From an uncultured Myxococcales bacterium (lineage in GTDB: Bacteria; Myxococcota_A; Polyangia; Polyangiales; Polyangiaceae): 64,000 nt of DNA. The notes under the pieces were generated by a model. The model saw only the letters and a list, made by a program, of their open reading frames with translations, ran no database searches and was not told the origin of the DNA. How positions within the stretch are numbered: the first letter of the stretch is position 1; every line of letters starts with the position of its first letter. Both the position numbers and the translations under genes were made by a program. Positions 26,980 through 35,996 of this stretch are shown piece after piece. The stretch covers positions 1 through 64,000 of the forward strand of contig CALMUT010000371.1 in the NCBI GenBank assembly GCA_937872925.1, written 5' to 3'.

Positions 26980-27942
26980 ATGGGCCGCGCAATGCAATCG
27001 CTGTCGTTATTCGGCTGGCTCGTCGCGGCAGCGGCGGCGCTGCCGACTGTTTTGGCCTGCGATCTGGCGTGCGCGGAGGGGGAGAACAAACAAGGCGGCG
27101 CGTGCGTTGCGAAGTCTCTCGAGCGCTTTGACGGCAAGCCTCAAACCATGAGCGTGCCTTGGGCCGCTGGTAGCGGCGTCACGATCGAGGGCGTGCACGG
27201 CGACATACGCGTATCGCGAGGCGACAGCGCCGAAGTCGTCGTTCATTTCGAACCGTTTTCCTACCGCGCCCACGACTCAGGGAAGGCGGCCCGTCACGAA
27301 ATGGAAGACAGCTTGGTGCTGAGCGCCGAAGCGGTCAACGGCGTCACCATCAGCGCCGCTCGCGACGGAGGGAGCGATGGACTGGGCGCGCACATTCACG
27401 TCGAACTGCCGGCGGCTTTTGACGGCAGTCTCAGTGTTTCCAACGAAGGTGCGGGTAGCGTCAACCCCGGGAATACGGACGTGGAGTTCGTCGGGAGTTC
27501 ACCGAAGGTCGCAATCGCAAGCGCTGGCATCGGGGATTGCACCTTGAGGGGCGTCCCGAGCGTCGTGAGCACTACGGTGCTTTGCGGCGGCGCCGTTGCG
27601 GTCTCCGGAGTGGCTGACGACGTCAGCATCGAGACCACCGGCTTGTTTACGGATAGCGCCGTTTCGCTGCAACTCGCGGCCGTGGGCGGAGGCGCCGTGG
27701 GCGGCAGCGTCACGTCCCGCGACGGCGACTTGCTGGTGACCCTGCCGGCGACCGGAAGCTATTCTGTGACGGCCAGTTCGCCCACTTTGGGCGAGGTGCA
27801 GCTGGGAACCCCGCCGAGCGGCTGTGTTGCGGCGAGCGCGGAGCCCTGGACCGTGAGCTGTGGCGACGGCAGTCCGGAGTATACCTTCATTGCCGGCAGC
27901 GACGGGCTCGGTGCGAGCAATGTCGTCATCAACTATGAGTGA
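26980..27942 (+). CDS. Secreted beta-repeat (DUF4097-like) protein
   Basis: The 320-residue protein has a signal peptide (hydrophobic core LFGWLVAAAAALPTVLA, cut near residue 26), then a Cys-rich short stretch and a long beta-strand-rich domain with regularly spaced Val/Ile and Gly/Ser. It resembles the beta-helix-like adhesin DUF4097 fold, in which short repeated strands cover a right-handed helix. No catalytic motif is seen. It stands alone between the aminotransferase and the convergent 389-residue protein. Likely periplasmic or surface. Confidence 0.6.
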   Translation: MGRAMQSLSLFGWLVAAAAALPTVLACDLACAEGENKQGGACVAKSLERFDGKPQTMSVPWAAGSGVTIEGVHGDIRVSRGDSAEVVVHFEPFSYRAHDSGKAARHEMEDSLVLSAEAVNGVTISAARDGGSDGLGAHIHVELPAAFDGSLSVSNEGAGSVNPGNTDVEFVGSSPKVAIASAGIGDCTLRGVPSVVSTTVLCGGAVAVSGVADDVSIETTGLFTDSAVSLQLAAVGGGAVGGSVTSRDGDLLVTLPATGSYSVTASSPTLGEVQLGTPPSGCVAASAEPWTVSCGDGSPEYTFIAGSDGLGASNVVINYE

Positions 27943-27968
27943 CCCACGCGCACGCTACGGGGGCGCGG

Positions 27969-29138
27969 TCATAGGCCTTCGCTGACGTTGGCGTTGGTGT
28001 CTAAAGAGGCGGGTTCGGCCGGCTGCGCTGTAGTTGGGTTGCGCGGCACGGGAATGCGCAGGCTGCCGCCGCCCCGGGCCAACAAGTAGCTGACCGCCTT
28101 GTCGAAGAAGGCCTTGAGAAAGCCGACTTCGTGGGGCGGGTCGGTGATGAGTCCACGGCGTTCGATGCAGCCCATGGTTGCCACGACTTCGAGTGCGGTT
28201 TGCTCGCCGTCCCGGGCCAGTACGCTGACCACGCTGTCTTTCATGGCGCGCACGAGGGCTTCACGGACCTGAGGTGAGAAGTAGCGATCTGCGGCGGCTT
28301 TGATTTCCGCTTCTAGGGCTGCTTGCACCTTTGCGGCGTCCGGTTCTTCCCCCGGGGCGACTTCCATGTTCTCGCCCAGCTTGGTGAGCATTTCGTCCAC
28401 GGCAGGGCCGGGGGGAAACCAGCCAGCGAATTCCGGGAGCGAGTGCAGCTTGGCGGAGTCCATGCCGAGGTCTTTGGCGTCGTCTTCGGACAGCTCAAGG
28501 CCTTCCGCATCGAAGGGGTGGTCCGGCGCCTGGGCCGGAACGGGCTGTAGCAAGCCGTCGGCGCTGTCGACGCCCAGGGGCAGGGGACGTCCCGTCGCCG
28601 CGTGGGCGATCTTTGCCTGTGCAATGCGGTAGCGCGCCCACTCCACCGGCACCGAAACGGCTTTGTACCGGGCGCTGGGCAGTACCTTCGCGATGGACTT
28701 CTTCAGCCCGGAGTGGCTCAGCTCGGCAACTTCGACGCGCAAGACTCCCTGTTCATCGTGCACGAAGAAAAACGCCGCCTTGTAGCGACTGGTGCGCGAG
28801 CGTGTGGCAATGACCAAGAGCACGCTGCCGCTCGTATCCGGTGCCAGCATCCAAGCTTCGGTGGTTTCTGGCTCGCTCTTGGCCGCTAAGGATGCGACGC
28901 GCCCTTTTTCGGGAACTTCCACGCCGCGAGAGCGCAGCACGGACAGCCCACGTCGAGCGGCCTTGCGCACCGGACCCGCCGCGGTGTCCGCGGCTTCCGC
29001 GACGGCGGCGGCGTTGTTGTTCTTGACCCACGCCTCCACCAGCTGCACGCCCTTTTCGGGGAAGCGGCTGAGCGCGGAGAGGGCGCCGTCGGCGCCGACG
29101 GTGAGCTCGCTGTTCGGGAATTCTTGTGTGGCGTTCAT
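27969..29138 (-). CDS. Conserved hypothetical protein
   Basis: The 389-residue protein has no signal peptide or clear transmembrane helix. The N-terminal half is Ala-rich helical (TVGADGALSALSRFPEK and a repeated Ala/Val stretch), the middle has beta-rich segments (WMLAPDTSGSVLLVIATR, AAFFFVHDEQG), and a helical C-terminal part contains EALVRAMKDSVVSVLARDG. I do not recognise a family. It is last in a minus-strand group after dnaX, recR and ridA with only 22 bases to ridA. AGGAGACC just upstream of the ATG at 29138 is a good Shine-Dalgarno; an extension to 29222 was rejected as it would overlap ridA. Confidence 0.65.
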   Translation of the reverse strand: MNATQEFPNSELTVGADGALSALSRFPEKGVQLVEAWVKNNNAAAVAEAADTAAGPVRKAARRGLSVLRSRGVEVPEKGRVASLAAKSEPETTEAWMLAPDTSGSVLLVIATRSRTSRYKAAFFFVHDEQGVLRVEVAELSHSGLKKSIAKVLPSARYKAVSVPVEWARYRIAQAKIAHAATGRPLPLGVDSADGLLQPVPAQAPDHPFDAEGLELSEDDAKDLGMDSAKLHSLPEFAGWFPPGPAVDEMLTKLGENMEVAPGEEPDAAKVQAALEAEIKAAADRYFSPQVREALVRAMKDSVVSVLARDGEQTALEVVATMGCIERRGLITDPPHEVGFLKAFFDKAVSYLLARGGGSLRIPVPRNPTTAQPAEPASLDTNANVSEGL

Positions 29139-29160
29139 AGCTGGTCTCCTGGCCGCCGCT

Positions 29161-29547
29161 TCAGCGGGCGGCCTCTGCGATGGCATCGATCTCGACGCGA
29201 GCCCCTTTCGGCAACGCGGCAACTTGGACCGTGGCCCGCGCCGGTGGTTGAGCGTCGAAGTACGTGGCGTAGACCTCGCCCACCTTGGCGAAGTCGGCGA
29301 GGTCCGTGAGGTAGATGGTGGTCTTCACCACCTGTCCGAAACCGACACCGGCGGCTTCGAGCACGCCGCGGAGGTTCTGCATCACGCGATGCGTTTCCTC
29401 CTCGATACTGCCGCTGACCAGCTCTCCCGTCTTTGGGTCCAGGGGGATCTGCCCGCTCAGGAAGAGGAACCCCCCGGCCCGGATCCCCTGGCTATAGGGG
29501 CCGATGGCGGCGGGGGCGTCTTGGGTCTGGATCACGCTTCGGGTCAT
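29161..29547 (-). CDS. ridA: RidA-family enamine/imine deaminase
   Basis: RidA hydrolyses reactive 2-aminoacrylate and other enamines or imines formed by PLP enzymes, protecting PLP-dependent proteins. The 128-residue protein has normal length and the family features: GPYSQGIRAGGFLFLSGQIP near the start and the conserved PPARATVQVAALPKGARVEI block with Arg104 (the substrate carboxylate contact). It lies 55 bases after recR on the same strand. Its presence near a PLP aminotransferase and bioA is consistent with its role but may be coincidence. Confidence 0.93.
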   Translation of the reverse strand: MTRSVIQTQDAPAAIGPYSQGIRAGGFLFLSGQIPLDPKTGELVSGSIEEETHRVMQNLRGVLEAAGVGFGQVVKTTIYLTDLADFAKVGEVYATYFDAQPPARATVQVAALPKGARVEIDAIAEAAR

Positions 29548-29602
29548 CGGGCGCGAGTTATTACCCCGACTTGCCCAAGGATCAATCCCGCCCGTGCTTG
29601 GC

Positions 29603-30217
29603 TCAGGGCACGTCTACTGAGCGGCGACCGTCGATGGCGCGCCCAAGAGTGACTTGGTCGGCAAATTCGAGATCCCCGCCGTGGGGCACGCCGCTGGCGA
29701 TGCGACTGACCTGTGCCCCGAGGGCACTGAGTTCTCGCGCAATGAAGAGCGCCGTCGCCTCGCCGTCCACGGAGGGTGGCGTTGCAATGATGACCTCACG
29801 CACGCCGCCCCGCACCCGGTCTGAAAGCGCCTGTAGCGGCAACTCGTCGGGTCCGATCCCATCCAGGGGCGACAGCAGCTTGCCCAGCACGTAGTAGCGC
29901 CCGCGCATGGCGCCGCTGCGCTCGATGGCAAATAGGTCCTGTACCTTCGCGACGACGCATAGCAGCGCATCGTCGCGACGCGTGTCGCGGCAGATCTCGC
30001 AAACGGTGGGCCCCTCTGAGCTGCGTTCGGCTAGGTTGTTGCACCTGCTGCAAGGTTCGACGAGTTCGTGCAGCTGGCAAAGTGCACGCCCCAGCTCGGC
30101 CGCTAGCCCCGGGCCCGCGAACGCGAAGAACAAAGCAAAGCGCTGCGCAGACTTCTCGCCGACTCCGGGGAGGCGGCTCAGCAAAGAGACAACACGACTG
30201 AGGGGCTCGGGGATCAC
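29603..30217 (-). CDS. recR: Recombination protein RecR
   Basis: RecR acts with RecF and RecO to load RecA onto gapped DNA. The 204-residue protein has the helix-hairpin-helix region (SRLPGVGEKSAQRFA), a C4 zinc finger (Cys56, Cys59, Cys73, Cys76), and a Toprim domain with the EVIIATPPSVDGEATA segment. Length is usual. Start is GTG at 30217. It follows dnaX by 41 bases on the same strand; the ybaB gene commonly found between dnaX and recR is absent here. Confidence 0.95.
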   Translation of the reverse strand: MIPEPLSRVVSLLSRLPGVGEKSAQRFALFFAFAGPGLAAELGRALCQLHELVEPCSRCNNLAERSSEGPTVCEICRDTRRDDALLCVVAKVQDLFAIERSGAMRGRYYVLGKLLSPLDGIGPDELPLQALSDRVRGGVREVIIATPPSVDGEATALFIARELSALGAQVSRIASGVPHGGDLEFADQVTLGRAIDGRRSVDVP

Positions 30218-30258
30218 GGCAGTAACAATGTCCCTCGCTCAGCCATCGCACGCAAGCT

Positions 30259-32190
30259 TCAGCTGCTCGCGAGCTTGAGGTCCTTGATGCGGGCGCCCAG
30301 CACTTCGAGAGCCGACACCACGGCGGGGGGTTTGCGGGCGGCTTGCAACGCGCGACGAACCGCTTCTTGGCGCTCCCGTTCGTGTTGGGCGTAGACCGTG
30401 TCAGAGCCTTGTGCGCGTTTGCTGTCTTCCTCAATGTGGATGGGGACGGATTTGCCCAAGGTTCGCGATAGTGCTTCGGCCAGGGCCTCGCGTGTGTCTT
30501 TGTCGTTGGCCTGGCGTGCGAATACGTTGCCGGGCTCGTAGCCGAGCATGAGGCCCGCATCCGAAAGGCCGAGCAGGGCGGCATGCTGCAAAACTGCGGC
30601 GATCTCTGGGTGCCGAGCCGCGAGGTCGTCGAGCACCTGCACCCACACCGTGAGGGATGCGTTGGCGCTTTTGGGTTCGACGTCCGCGGGCTCTACGGGG
30701 TCGCCACGCTTGCTGCTGGCGCTGGCTTGCCGCGGCGCAGCTTCTTCACGGGCTTCAGCCGACGGCCTGCGTTCCTCCGGCGCAGCCGGGCGCGCGGGCG
30801 CGGGTTCGTTCGCTGCGGCGGCTGCGGGGCGAGGGGTCGGGGGCGCGGCGGCTGGGCTCTGGGAAGCAGGTGGGGGTTGCCTTGGAGGGTCCTCGGATCT
30901 TTCGGCGCGGGGCGTGGGATCTGGGCGTGACTCGCGGGCTCGGGGTCGGGCGCGCTCACCTGCCTGTGGCGGCTGGCCGCCGCCTCGGACCGGGGCGGCA
31001 CTGCGCCCCGCGCCCCAAAGGCGGCGCTCCAAATCGGGCAAACGGGGGGGCAAGGCGGCTACCGGGAGCAGCGGGGGCCGCCGCGACAGGCGCACGAGGA
31101 GCATTTCAAGCGCGGCACGCGGCTGCCCGCTGCGCGCCACGTCGTCAAAGGATGTGGAGAAACCTTGATGCAACCGCAGCAGATCGTCGGCGTCGGTCTT
31201 CGCCGCAAGCGTGAGCACATCAGCCGCTTCTTCGTCGGACAGATCGAGCAGATCTTTGGGCGTGGTGCAGACCTTCGCCACGACCAGATCGCGCAACAGC
31301 GCCAGGAGATCCCGTGCGACGTGAACCATGTCGAAGCCCTGCCCCGTGAGATCCGACACTACGGAGAGGCATTTGCTGGCATCTCCCGCGACTAACGCGG
31401 CCGCGATGTCATGCAAGACTTGTCGACTGGCGACACCCAAGACGCGGGCGACGTCTTGTCCGCTGAGCTGGTCGCCGCCCCAGGCGATGACTTGATCCAA
31501 AAGGCTCATGGCGTCCCGCATGCTGCCTGCGGCTTCACGCGCGAGGATCTGCACGGAGCTGTCGTCCGCCGTGATTTTCTCATTCGAGAGCACGTACTTT
31601 AGCCGGGCGGCAATCTCTTGGGTGGCGATGAGCTTGAAGTCGAAGCGCTGCACTCGGCTCAAGATGGTTACGGGGACCTTATGCACTTCGGTCGTCGCGA
31701 AGATGAACTTCACGTGGGGCGGAGGCTCTTCCAGCGTCTTGAGAAATGCGTTCCAGGCGCTCTGGCTGAGCATATGCACTTCGTCGACGATGTAGATCTT
31801 GTAGCGGTCCCGGGACGGGCGGTACGGCAGTTGTTCTTGCAGCTTGCGGACTTCGTCCACGCCGTTGTAGCTCGCGCCGTCGATCTCCCGCACGTCCACG
31901 TCAGTGCCCAGAGCAATCTCGGTACAAGCCGGGCAGCTGAGGCAGGGCTGAGCAGTGGGGCCCCTATCGGCGTCACCGCGCGCCCCGTCGGCGCCCATGC
32001 AATTGAGCGCTTTCGCCAGGATGCGCGCGCTGGTGGTCTTTCCGACTCCGCGCACGCCGGTGAAGAGAAAAGCGTGAGCAACGCGGTCGGTCTTGATGGC
32101 GTTTTCCAGGGTCTTGGCGACGTGGTCTTGGCCGACCAAGTCTTCAAAACGCATGGGGCGCCACTTCCGGGCGAGCACGACATAGGACAT
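30259..32190 (-). CDS. dnaX: DNA polymerase III subunits gamma and tau
   Basis: DnaX is the clamp-loader ATPase of DNA polymerase III. The 643-residue protein has the Walker A TGVRGVGKTTSA (residues 44-55), the four-cysteine zinc module (NCMGAD... CLSCPAC), Walker B YIVDEVHML, and sensor 1 around ATTEVHKVPVTILSRVQRFD. A Pro/Ala/Arg-rich linker spans about residues 370-505, followed by a small C-terminal tau domain with TVWVQVLDDLAARHPEIAAV. I saw no slippery heptamer in the linker, so a single product is expected. ATG at 32190 (MSYVVLARKWRP) is the standard start; upstream extension to 32529 overlaps the divergent lipoprotein and is rejected. Confidence 0.96.
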   Translation of the reverse strand: MSYVVLARKWRPMRFEDLVGQDHVAKTLENAIKTDRVAHAFLFTGVRGVGKTTSARILAKALNCMGADGARGDADRGPTAQPCLSCPACTEIALGTDVDVREIDGASYNGVDEVRKLQEQLPYRPSRDRYKIYIVDEVHMLSQSAWNAFLKTLEEPPPHVKFIFATTEVHKVPVTILSRVQRFDFKLIATQEIAARLKYVLSNEKITADDSSVQILAREAAGSMRDAMSLLDQVIAWGGDQLSGQDVARVLGVASRQVLHDIAAALVAGDASKCLSVVSDLTGQGFDMVHVARDLLALLRDLVVAKVCTTPKDLLDLSDEEAADVLTLAAKTDADDLLRLHQGFSTSFDDVARSGQPRAALEMLLVRLSRRPPLLPVAALPPRLPDLERRLWGAGRSAAPVRGGGQPPQAGERARPRARESRPDPTPRAERSEDPPRQPPPASQSPAAAPPTPRPAAAAANEPAPARPAAPEERRPSAEAREEAAPRQASASSKRGDPVEPADVEPKSANASLTVWVQVLDDLAARHPEIAAVLQHAALLGLSDAGLMLGYEPGNVFARQANDKDTREALAEALSRTLGKSVPIHIEEDSKRAQGSDTVYAQHERERQEAVRRALQAARKPPAVVSALEVLGARIKDLKLASS

Positions 32191-32324
32191 TGTCTCTGTC
32201 GCTAACAGATCGCGCGCCGCGCCTCCAGCGGGCTCGTTTCCCTTAGTTTTCGAGGAGGGATTTCGCGGCTTTCCCGCGGGTGGCGTCGCCGTTTCGGCGA
32301 CTGGTTCCAGCTGCGAAAGTCGAC

Positions 32325-32330
32325 TAGCGT
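32325..32330 (+). promoter_or_regulatory. Possible -10 element for the lipoprotein gene
   Basis: TAGCGT lies seven bases before the GTG at 32338, with no Shine-Dalgarno sequence. It fits a leaderless promoter element; the divergent dnaX start is 148 bases away. Confidence 0.3.
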
Positions 32331-32337
32331 CAACGAC

Positions 32338-33180
32338 GTGCGGCTCACCGTTCTCGCTCTGATCGCCTCCTGCGTTGCGTGCCAGCACTCCGGGCAAACT
32401 CCGGGTGCACCCGCGCCGACGCCGCAGCCGAGCACTGCGTCGGGCAAAGTGGTTCCCACCGCGGAAGCACCGTCGGATGCAGCCGCGCCACCCGCTCCTT
32501 TGGAGTTGGCCCCCCTGAGCCCGCAGCAAGCACGCGGCGCCTTTGTCGAAATTCGATTTCCCATTGCCGAACAGCGCATTCGCCAGAAGAAACTCGACGC
32601 CTACCGGGTTCGCCTAAAGAAGCAGGGCGACGGTCAGTTATGGCTCGCGCTCGACGGGCACCGCCCGCGGAAGGTCGACAGCGCGGACGGGAGCCTTCCC
32701 CTCGGCGCCCTCGTGCCGGCGGACGTCGACCTGGCAGCGGGCGCGCACTGGTTGTCGGCAACGCTAGCGCCGGAAGCGGGCGCTCCCTACGCCACAACAC
32801 AGGAGTCCCGGCAGCCGGTTGCGGCCCTGCGTTTTTGGGCCGAGGAGCGGACGGAGCGCGCGGCGCCAGCGCCGAGGGTCGTGCTGTTTCAGCCTGGGGG
32901 AACCTACAACGGCAGCGCCCCTCGCGTCATCGTGCACGCAGCGGCCTTCCATTTGCCATCGGCGGGCCTGGCGCCGGACGGATTTCGCGTGCGGGTCATG
33001 GGCGAAGGCAGGACTGGCGCGGTGAGTCTCCCGGCGGTCACTCCCCTTGAGATCCGGGATTTGCCCAGCGGCGACTTCACCATCGCCGTCGAGCTCGTGG
33101 ACCCTGCGGGACAGCGTATCGCTTTCGCTGAGCGCAGCATCGTCGTCAATCGCGACGCTCCGGTAGGGAAAGTGGAGTGA
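32338..33180 (+). CDS. Lipoprotein, unknown function
   Basis: The 280-residue protein begins with a signal peptide ending LIASC (Cys12, lipobox) followed by a Pro/Ala-rich linker (residues about 18-58). The rest is beta-rich, with the segment RVVLFQPGGTYNGSAPRVIV and a fibronectin-like look. No catalytic motif. Its stop overlaps the histidine kinase start by four bases (GTGA), so it probably belongs to the kinase operon; a periplasmic sensing partner would be one reading, but this is inference. Confidence 0.65.
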   Translation: MRLTVLALIASCVACQHSGQTPGAPAPTPQPSTASGKVVPTAEAPSDAAAPPAPLELAPLSPQQARGAFVEIRFPIAEQRIRQKKLDAYRVRLKKQGDGQLWLALDGHRPRKVDSADGSLPLGALVPADVDLAAGAHWLSATLAPEAGAPYATTQESRQPVAALRFWAEERTERAAPAPRVVLFQPGGTYNGSAPRVIVHAAAFHLPSAGLAPDGFRVRVMGEGRTGAVSLPAVTPLEIRDLPSGDFTIAVELVDPAGQRIAFAERSIVVNRDAPVGKVE

Positions 33181-34667
33181 CGTCACCGTTTTTGGTCGGG
33201 CTGGTGTCGGCCTGGGCCATCGCGCAGGTGGCCAATGGTGCTTTCTTTGCCCTGGCGTACGCCCTGGGGCGTCGCGAGCGCGAGTACTTAGGTTTTGCGC
33301 TGCTGTCCGTCGCGCTCTCGGTGATCTCTGCCGCGGTGGCGTGGACCTACGCAACGACGGATGCAGCGAGCGGGATGCAGAGCATTCGATTGGCGCACGC
33401 GGGTGGGATTGCGGGTTGTCTGTTCAATCTGCATTTCGTGCTGCGCTACGCCGGGTCCCCACGCGCGGATCGTGTGCTGCGGATTGCGTATCCCATCGCC
33501 ATTGCGTTCGCCTTGCTACTCGTCTCGGATCTGTGGTGGCAACCGGGATCCGTGCGCGCCCAGACGAGCCAAGCCTTTGGGCAACCACTACATTATTACT
33601 TGGCCACGCCGACGCTTCTCGGGTCGCTGTTCTACCCGGTGGCGGGGATCTCACTTTTGGCTACTGCTGTGGTGCTGTACATGGCGCAACGCGCCGGCCG
33701 CCGAGAGGCGCTGACGCCGCTCATGGGGGTGATCGTGGTCACTCTGGCGGCCGTCAACGACATCGCGATATCTGCGGATATGGCCGCCCTCGGCATGTAC
33801 CTCTTGCCGCACGCCTTCATGGTCTACGCCTTCGGTTTTGCGTCGTTGTTGCTCTATCGGTACGGACGGGCCGCGGGCGCACTGCAGCAGACAGCGACGG
33901 ATCTGGAGCGAACGACGGAAGAACTGCGCAACAGCTACGCTGAGCTGGAGGTCGTTCAAGTCGAACTCGAGAAGTCTAAAGAGCTCGCGACGGTGGGTGA
34001 GCTGGCGGCCGCCATTGCCCATGAAGTCCGCAACCCACTGGCGATCATCATGAACGCCGTCGCGGGGTTGCGCCGTCCCAACGTCGAGCCCGAGGACCGC
34101 CTGACCCTGCTGGAGATCGTAGACGAGGAAACGGCGCGACTGAATCGACTGGTCACGGACCTGCTCCGTTTTGCGCGACCCGTGTCGGTAAAGAAGACGC
34201 TCACGTCCTTGGTGGAGCTGGCGGAAAAGACTCGCTCCCTGGCTCAAGAGCACCGCGTGATCGTGAGTCGTCGCGAAGGTGCGCCGTCTCATGTGCTGGC
34301 GGACGCTTCGCTTTTGCGCGTCGTGATGGACAACCTCGTCGAGAATGCTTGCCACTCCATGCCCGGCGGCGGGGATGTGCATATCGTGATCGACAGCGAG
34401 ACCGGCGCTGGGCAAGAGCTCGCGAAGGTTGTCTTCACGGATACGGGCCAAGGCATGAGTCAGGAGGTTCTGGCGCGGGCCCTGGATCCCTTCTTCACGA
34501 CGCGCCCGAGCGGAACCGGCCTTGGCTTGCCCATCGTGCATCGGATCACCGAAGCACATGGAGGTTCCCTCCAGATGGAGAGCGAAATCGGATCCGGCAC
34601 GCGCGTCACCCTGCGCCTGCCCATTGGCGAGGTGGCAAAGCGCCCAGCTCCGGAAGGTGCCCCATGA
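33177..34667 (+). CDS. Seven-transmembrane sensor histidine kinase
   Basis: The 496-residue protein begins with about seven transmembrane helices (residues about 5-235), followed by a coiled coil and then a HisKA and HATPase domain. The phospho-accepting histidine is His282 in AIAHEVRNPLAIIMNA. The N box is DNLVENACHSM, the G boxes are DTGQGMSQ, PFFTTRPSGTGLGLPIV and SEIGSGTRVTL. The kinase core is of the NtrB type. The ligand sensed by the membrane part is unknown. It overlaps both the preceding lipoprotein and bioA. The nearest regulator gene is the NtrC-type at 36918, on the same strand after bioA and two small genes, a reasonable partner. Confidence 0.9.
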   Translation: MTSPFLVGLVSAWAIAQVANGAFFALAYALGRREREYLGFALLSVALSVISAAVAWTYATTDAASGMQSIRLAHAGGIAGCLFNLHFVLRYAGSPRADRVLRIAYPIAIAFALLLVSDLWWQPGSVRAQTSQAFGQPLHYYLATPTLLGSLFYPVAGISLLATAVVLYMAQRAGRREALTPLMGVIVVTLAAVNDIAISADMAALGMYLLPHAFMVYAFGFASLLLYRYGRAAGALQQTATDLERTTEELRNSYAELEVVQVELEKSKELATVGELAAAIAHEVRNPLAIIMNAVAGLRRPNVEPEDRLTLLEIVDEETARLNRLVTDLLRFARPVSVKKTLTSLVELAEKTRSLAQEHRVIVSRREGAPSHVLADASLLRVVMDNLVENACHSMPGGGDVHIVIDSETGAGQELAKVVFTDTGQGMSQEVLARALDPFFTTRPSGTGLGLPIVHRITEAHGGSLQMESEIGSGTRVTLRLPIGEVAKRPAPEGAP

Positions 34668-35956
34668 AGCGCGACGAGATCGTGGCTTTGGACAAGCGCC
34701 ACGTCTGGCACCCGTATACAGCGATGGCCGAGTACATCGAAAACGAGTCGCCCCTCGTGATCGAGCGCGCCGAAGGAAGCCGCCTGGTGGACGCCGACGG
34801 GCGCGTTTTCTTGGACGGGAACGCTTCCTGGTGGACGGCTGTGTTGGGCCACCGGCATCCGCGACTGGTGGCCTCGCTCCGTGCGCAGTCGGAACGGCTC
34901 TGTCATACGGCCCTTGCCGGCATGACGCATGCGCCCATTGCAGAACTCTGCGCAGAGCTTTGCCAGGTCGTGCCCGCGGAACTGCCGCACTACTTCTTCA
35001 GTGACGACGGCTCGACCGCCGTCGAAGTGGCGATGAAGCTCGCGCTGCAGTACTTCGCACAGAACGGCGAACCGAAGCGCACCCGCTTCATTGCTCTGGA
35101 CGGCGCTTTTCACGGGGACACTCTCGGCGTTACGGCCCTCGGCGGCGTCGAGGTATTCCGCCGCCCCTTCGCGTCCGTCTTGCTCGACTGTGTGCACGTG
35201 CCCAGCGCGAGCGACGGATTCGAGCGTGCGTTCACGGCGATCGAAGGCATTGTCGCGGAGAACGCCGAAAGCGTCGCTGCGATCGTGCTCGAGCCCATGG
35301 TGCAGGGCGCCGCGGGTATGCGCGTCTACGCCGCGGAGTACTTACGCCAGATGCGCGCCCTCGCCGACAGACACGGCATCTTCCTGGTTTTCGACGAGGT
35401 CTTCTCCGGCTACGGCCGTACCGGGCCGATGTGGGCGCATCAACATGCGGGCGTCGTGCCCGACATTTTGTGCACCGCCAAAGGCTTTTCCGGTGGCATG
35501 TTTCCCATGGCGGCCACCTTCGCCAGTCGGCAGATCTTCGACGGATTCTTGGGAGCGCCCGATCGGGCGTTCTTCTACGGGCACACCTTCACCGGGAACC
35601 CCCTGGGCGCGACCATCGCCGCGGAAGTGCTGCGGGTGTTTCGCGACGAAGACGTGCTCGCCCGCGCCGCAACGAAGGCGCAGCGTATCGCGCAAGCATT
35701 TGCGGACATGCAGTCCCTGCCGGGGGTGCGGAGCGTGCGCAGTCTGGGCATGATTGGCGCGCTCGATCTTGAGGGGGACGATGGCTACCTGCAGCGGTCC
35801 GGCTGGCGTGTGTACGAAGCGGCGCTCTCCCGCGGCGCCTATCTGCGGCCCTTGGGCAATGTTGTGTACGTGGCGCCCGCGCTGAATATTCCGGACGCGG
35901 ATTTGGAAGAACTCCTGGGCATCATGCAACAGAGCGTGGTGGCGGCCGCACGCTGA
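34664..35956 (+). CDS. bioA: Adenosylmethionine-8-amino-7-oxononanoate aminotransferase
   Basis: BioA converts KAPA to DAPA in biotin synthesis using S-adenosylmethionine as amino donor and PLP as cofactor. The 430-residue protein has the family start (DKRHVWHPYTAM), PLP contacts FDEVFSGYGRTG, and Schiff-base Lys273 (CTAKGFSGG). The ATG at 34664 overlaps the histidine kinase stop (ATGA). No other bio genes are in the window, so coupling to the kinase is unusual. Subfamily assignment rests on the N-terminal tryptophan-containing motif and length. Confidence 0.88.
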   Translation: MKRDEIVALDKRHVWHPYTAMAEYIENESPLVIERAEGSRLVDADGRVFLDGNASWWTAVLGHRHPRLVASLRAQSERLCHTALAGMTHAPIAELCAELCQVVPAELPHYFFSDDGSTAVEVAMKLALQYFAQNGEPKRTRFIALDGAFHGDTLGVTALGGVEVFRRPFASVLLDCVHVPSASDGFERAFTAIEGIVAENAESVAAIVLEPMVQGAAGMRVYAAEYLRQMRALADRHGIFLVFDEVFSGYGRTGPMWAHQHAGVVPDILCTAKGFSGGMFPMAATFASRQIFDGFLGAPDRAFFYGHTFTGNPLGATIAAEVLRVFRDEDVLARAATKAQRIAQAFADMQSLPGVRSVRSLGMIGALDLEGDDGYLQRSGWRVYEAALSRGAYLRPLGNVVYVAPALNIPDADLEELLGIMQQSVVAAAR

Positions 35957-35982
35957 GGCTTCCCCCCGCGCCCTGGCGTGGT

Positions 35983-35988
35983 TAACCT
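35983..35988 (+). promoter_or_regulatory. Possible -10 element for the ferredoxin gene
   Basis: TAACCT lies eight bases before the ATG at 35997, in the 40-base gap after bioA. No good -35 is seen. Confidence 0.25.
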
Positions 35989-35996
35989 GCCTGAAG

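Noticed and set aside
30259-32190. Programmed frameshift in dnaX producing gamma
   Set aside because: No A-rich slippery heptamer was found in the linker region; the sequence is Pro/Ala/Arg-rich.
32191-32529. Longer dnaX start upstream of 32190
   Set aside because: It would overlap the divergent lipoprotein gene and the added sequence is Arg/Gly-rich without DnaX similarity; the family start is MSYVVLARKWRP.
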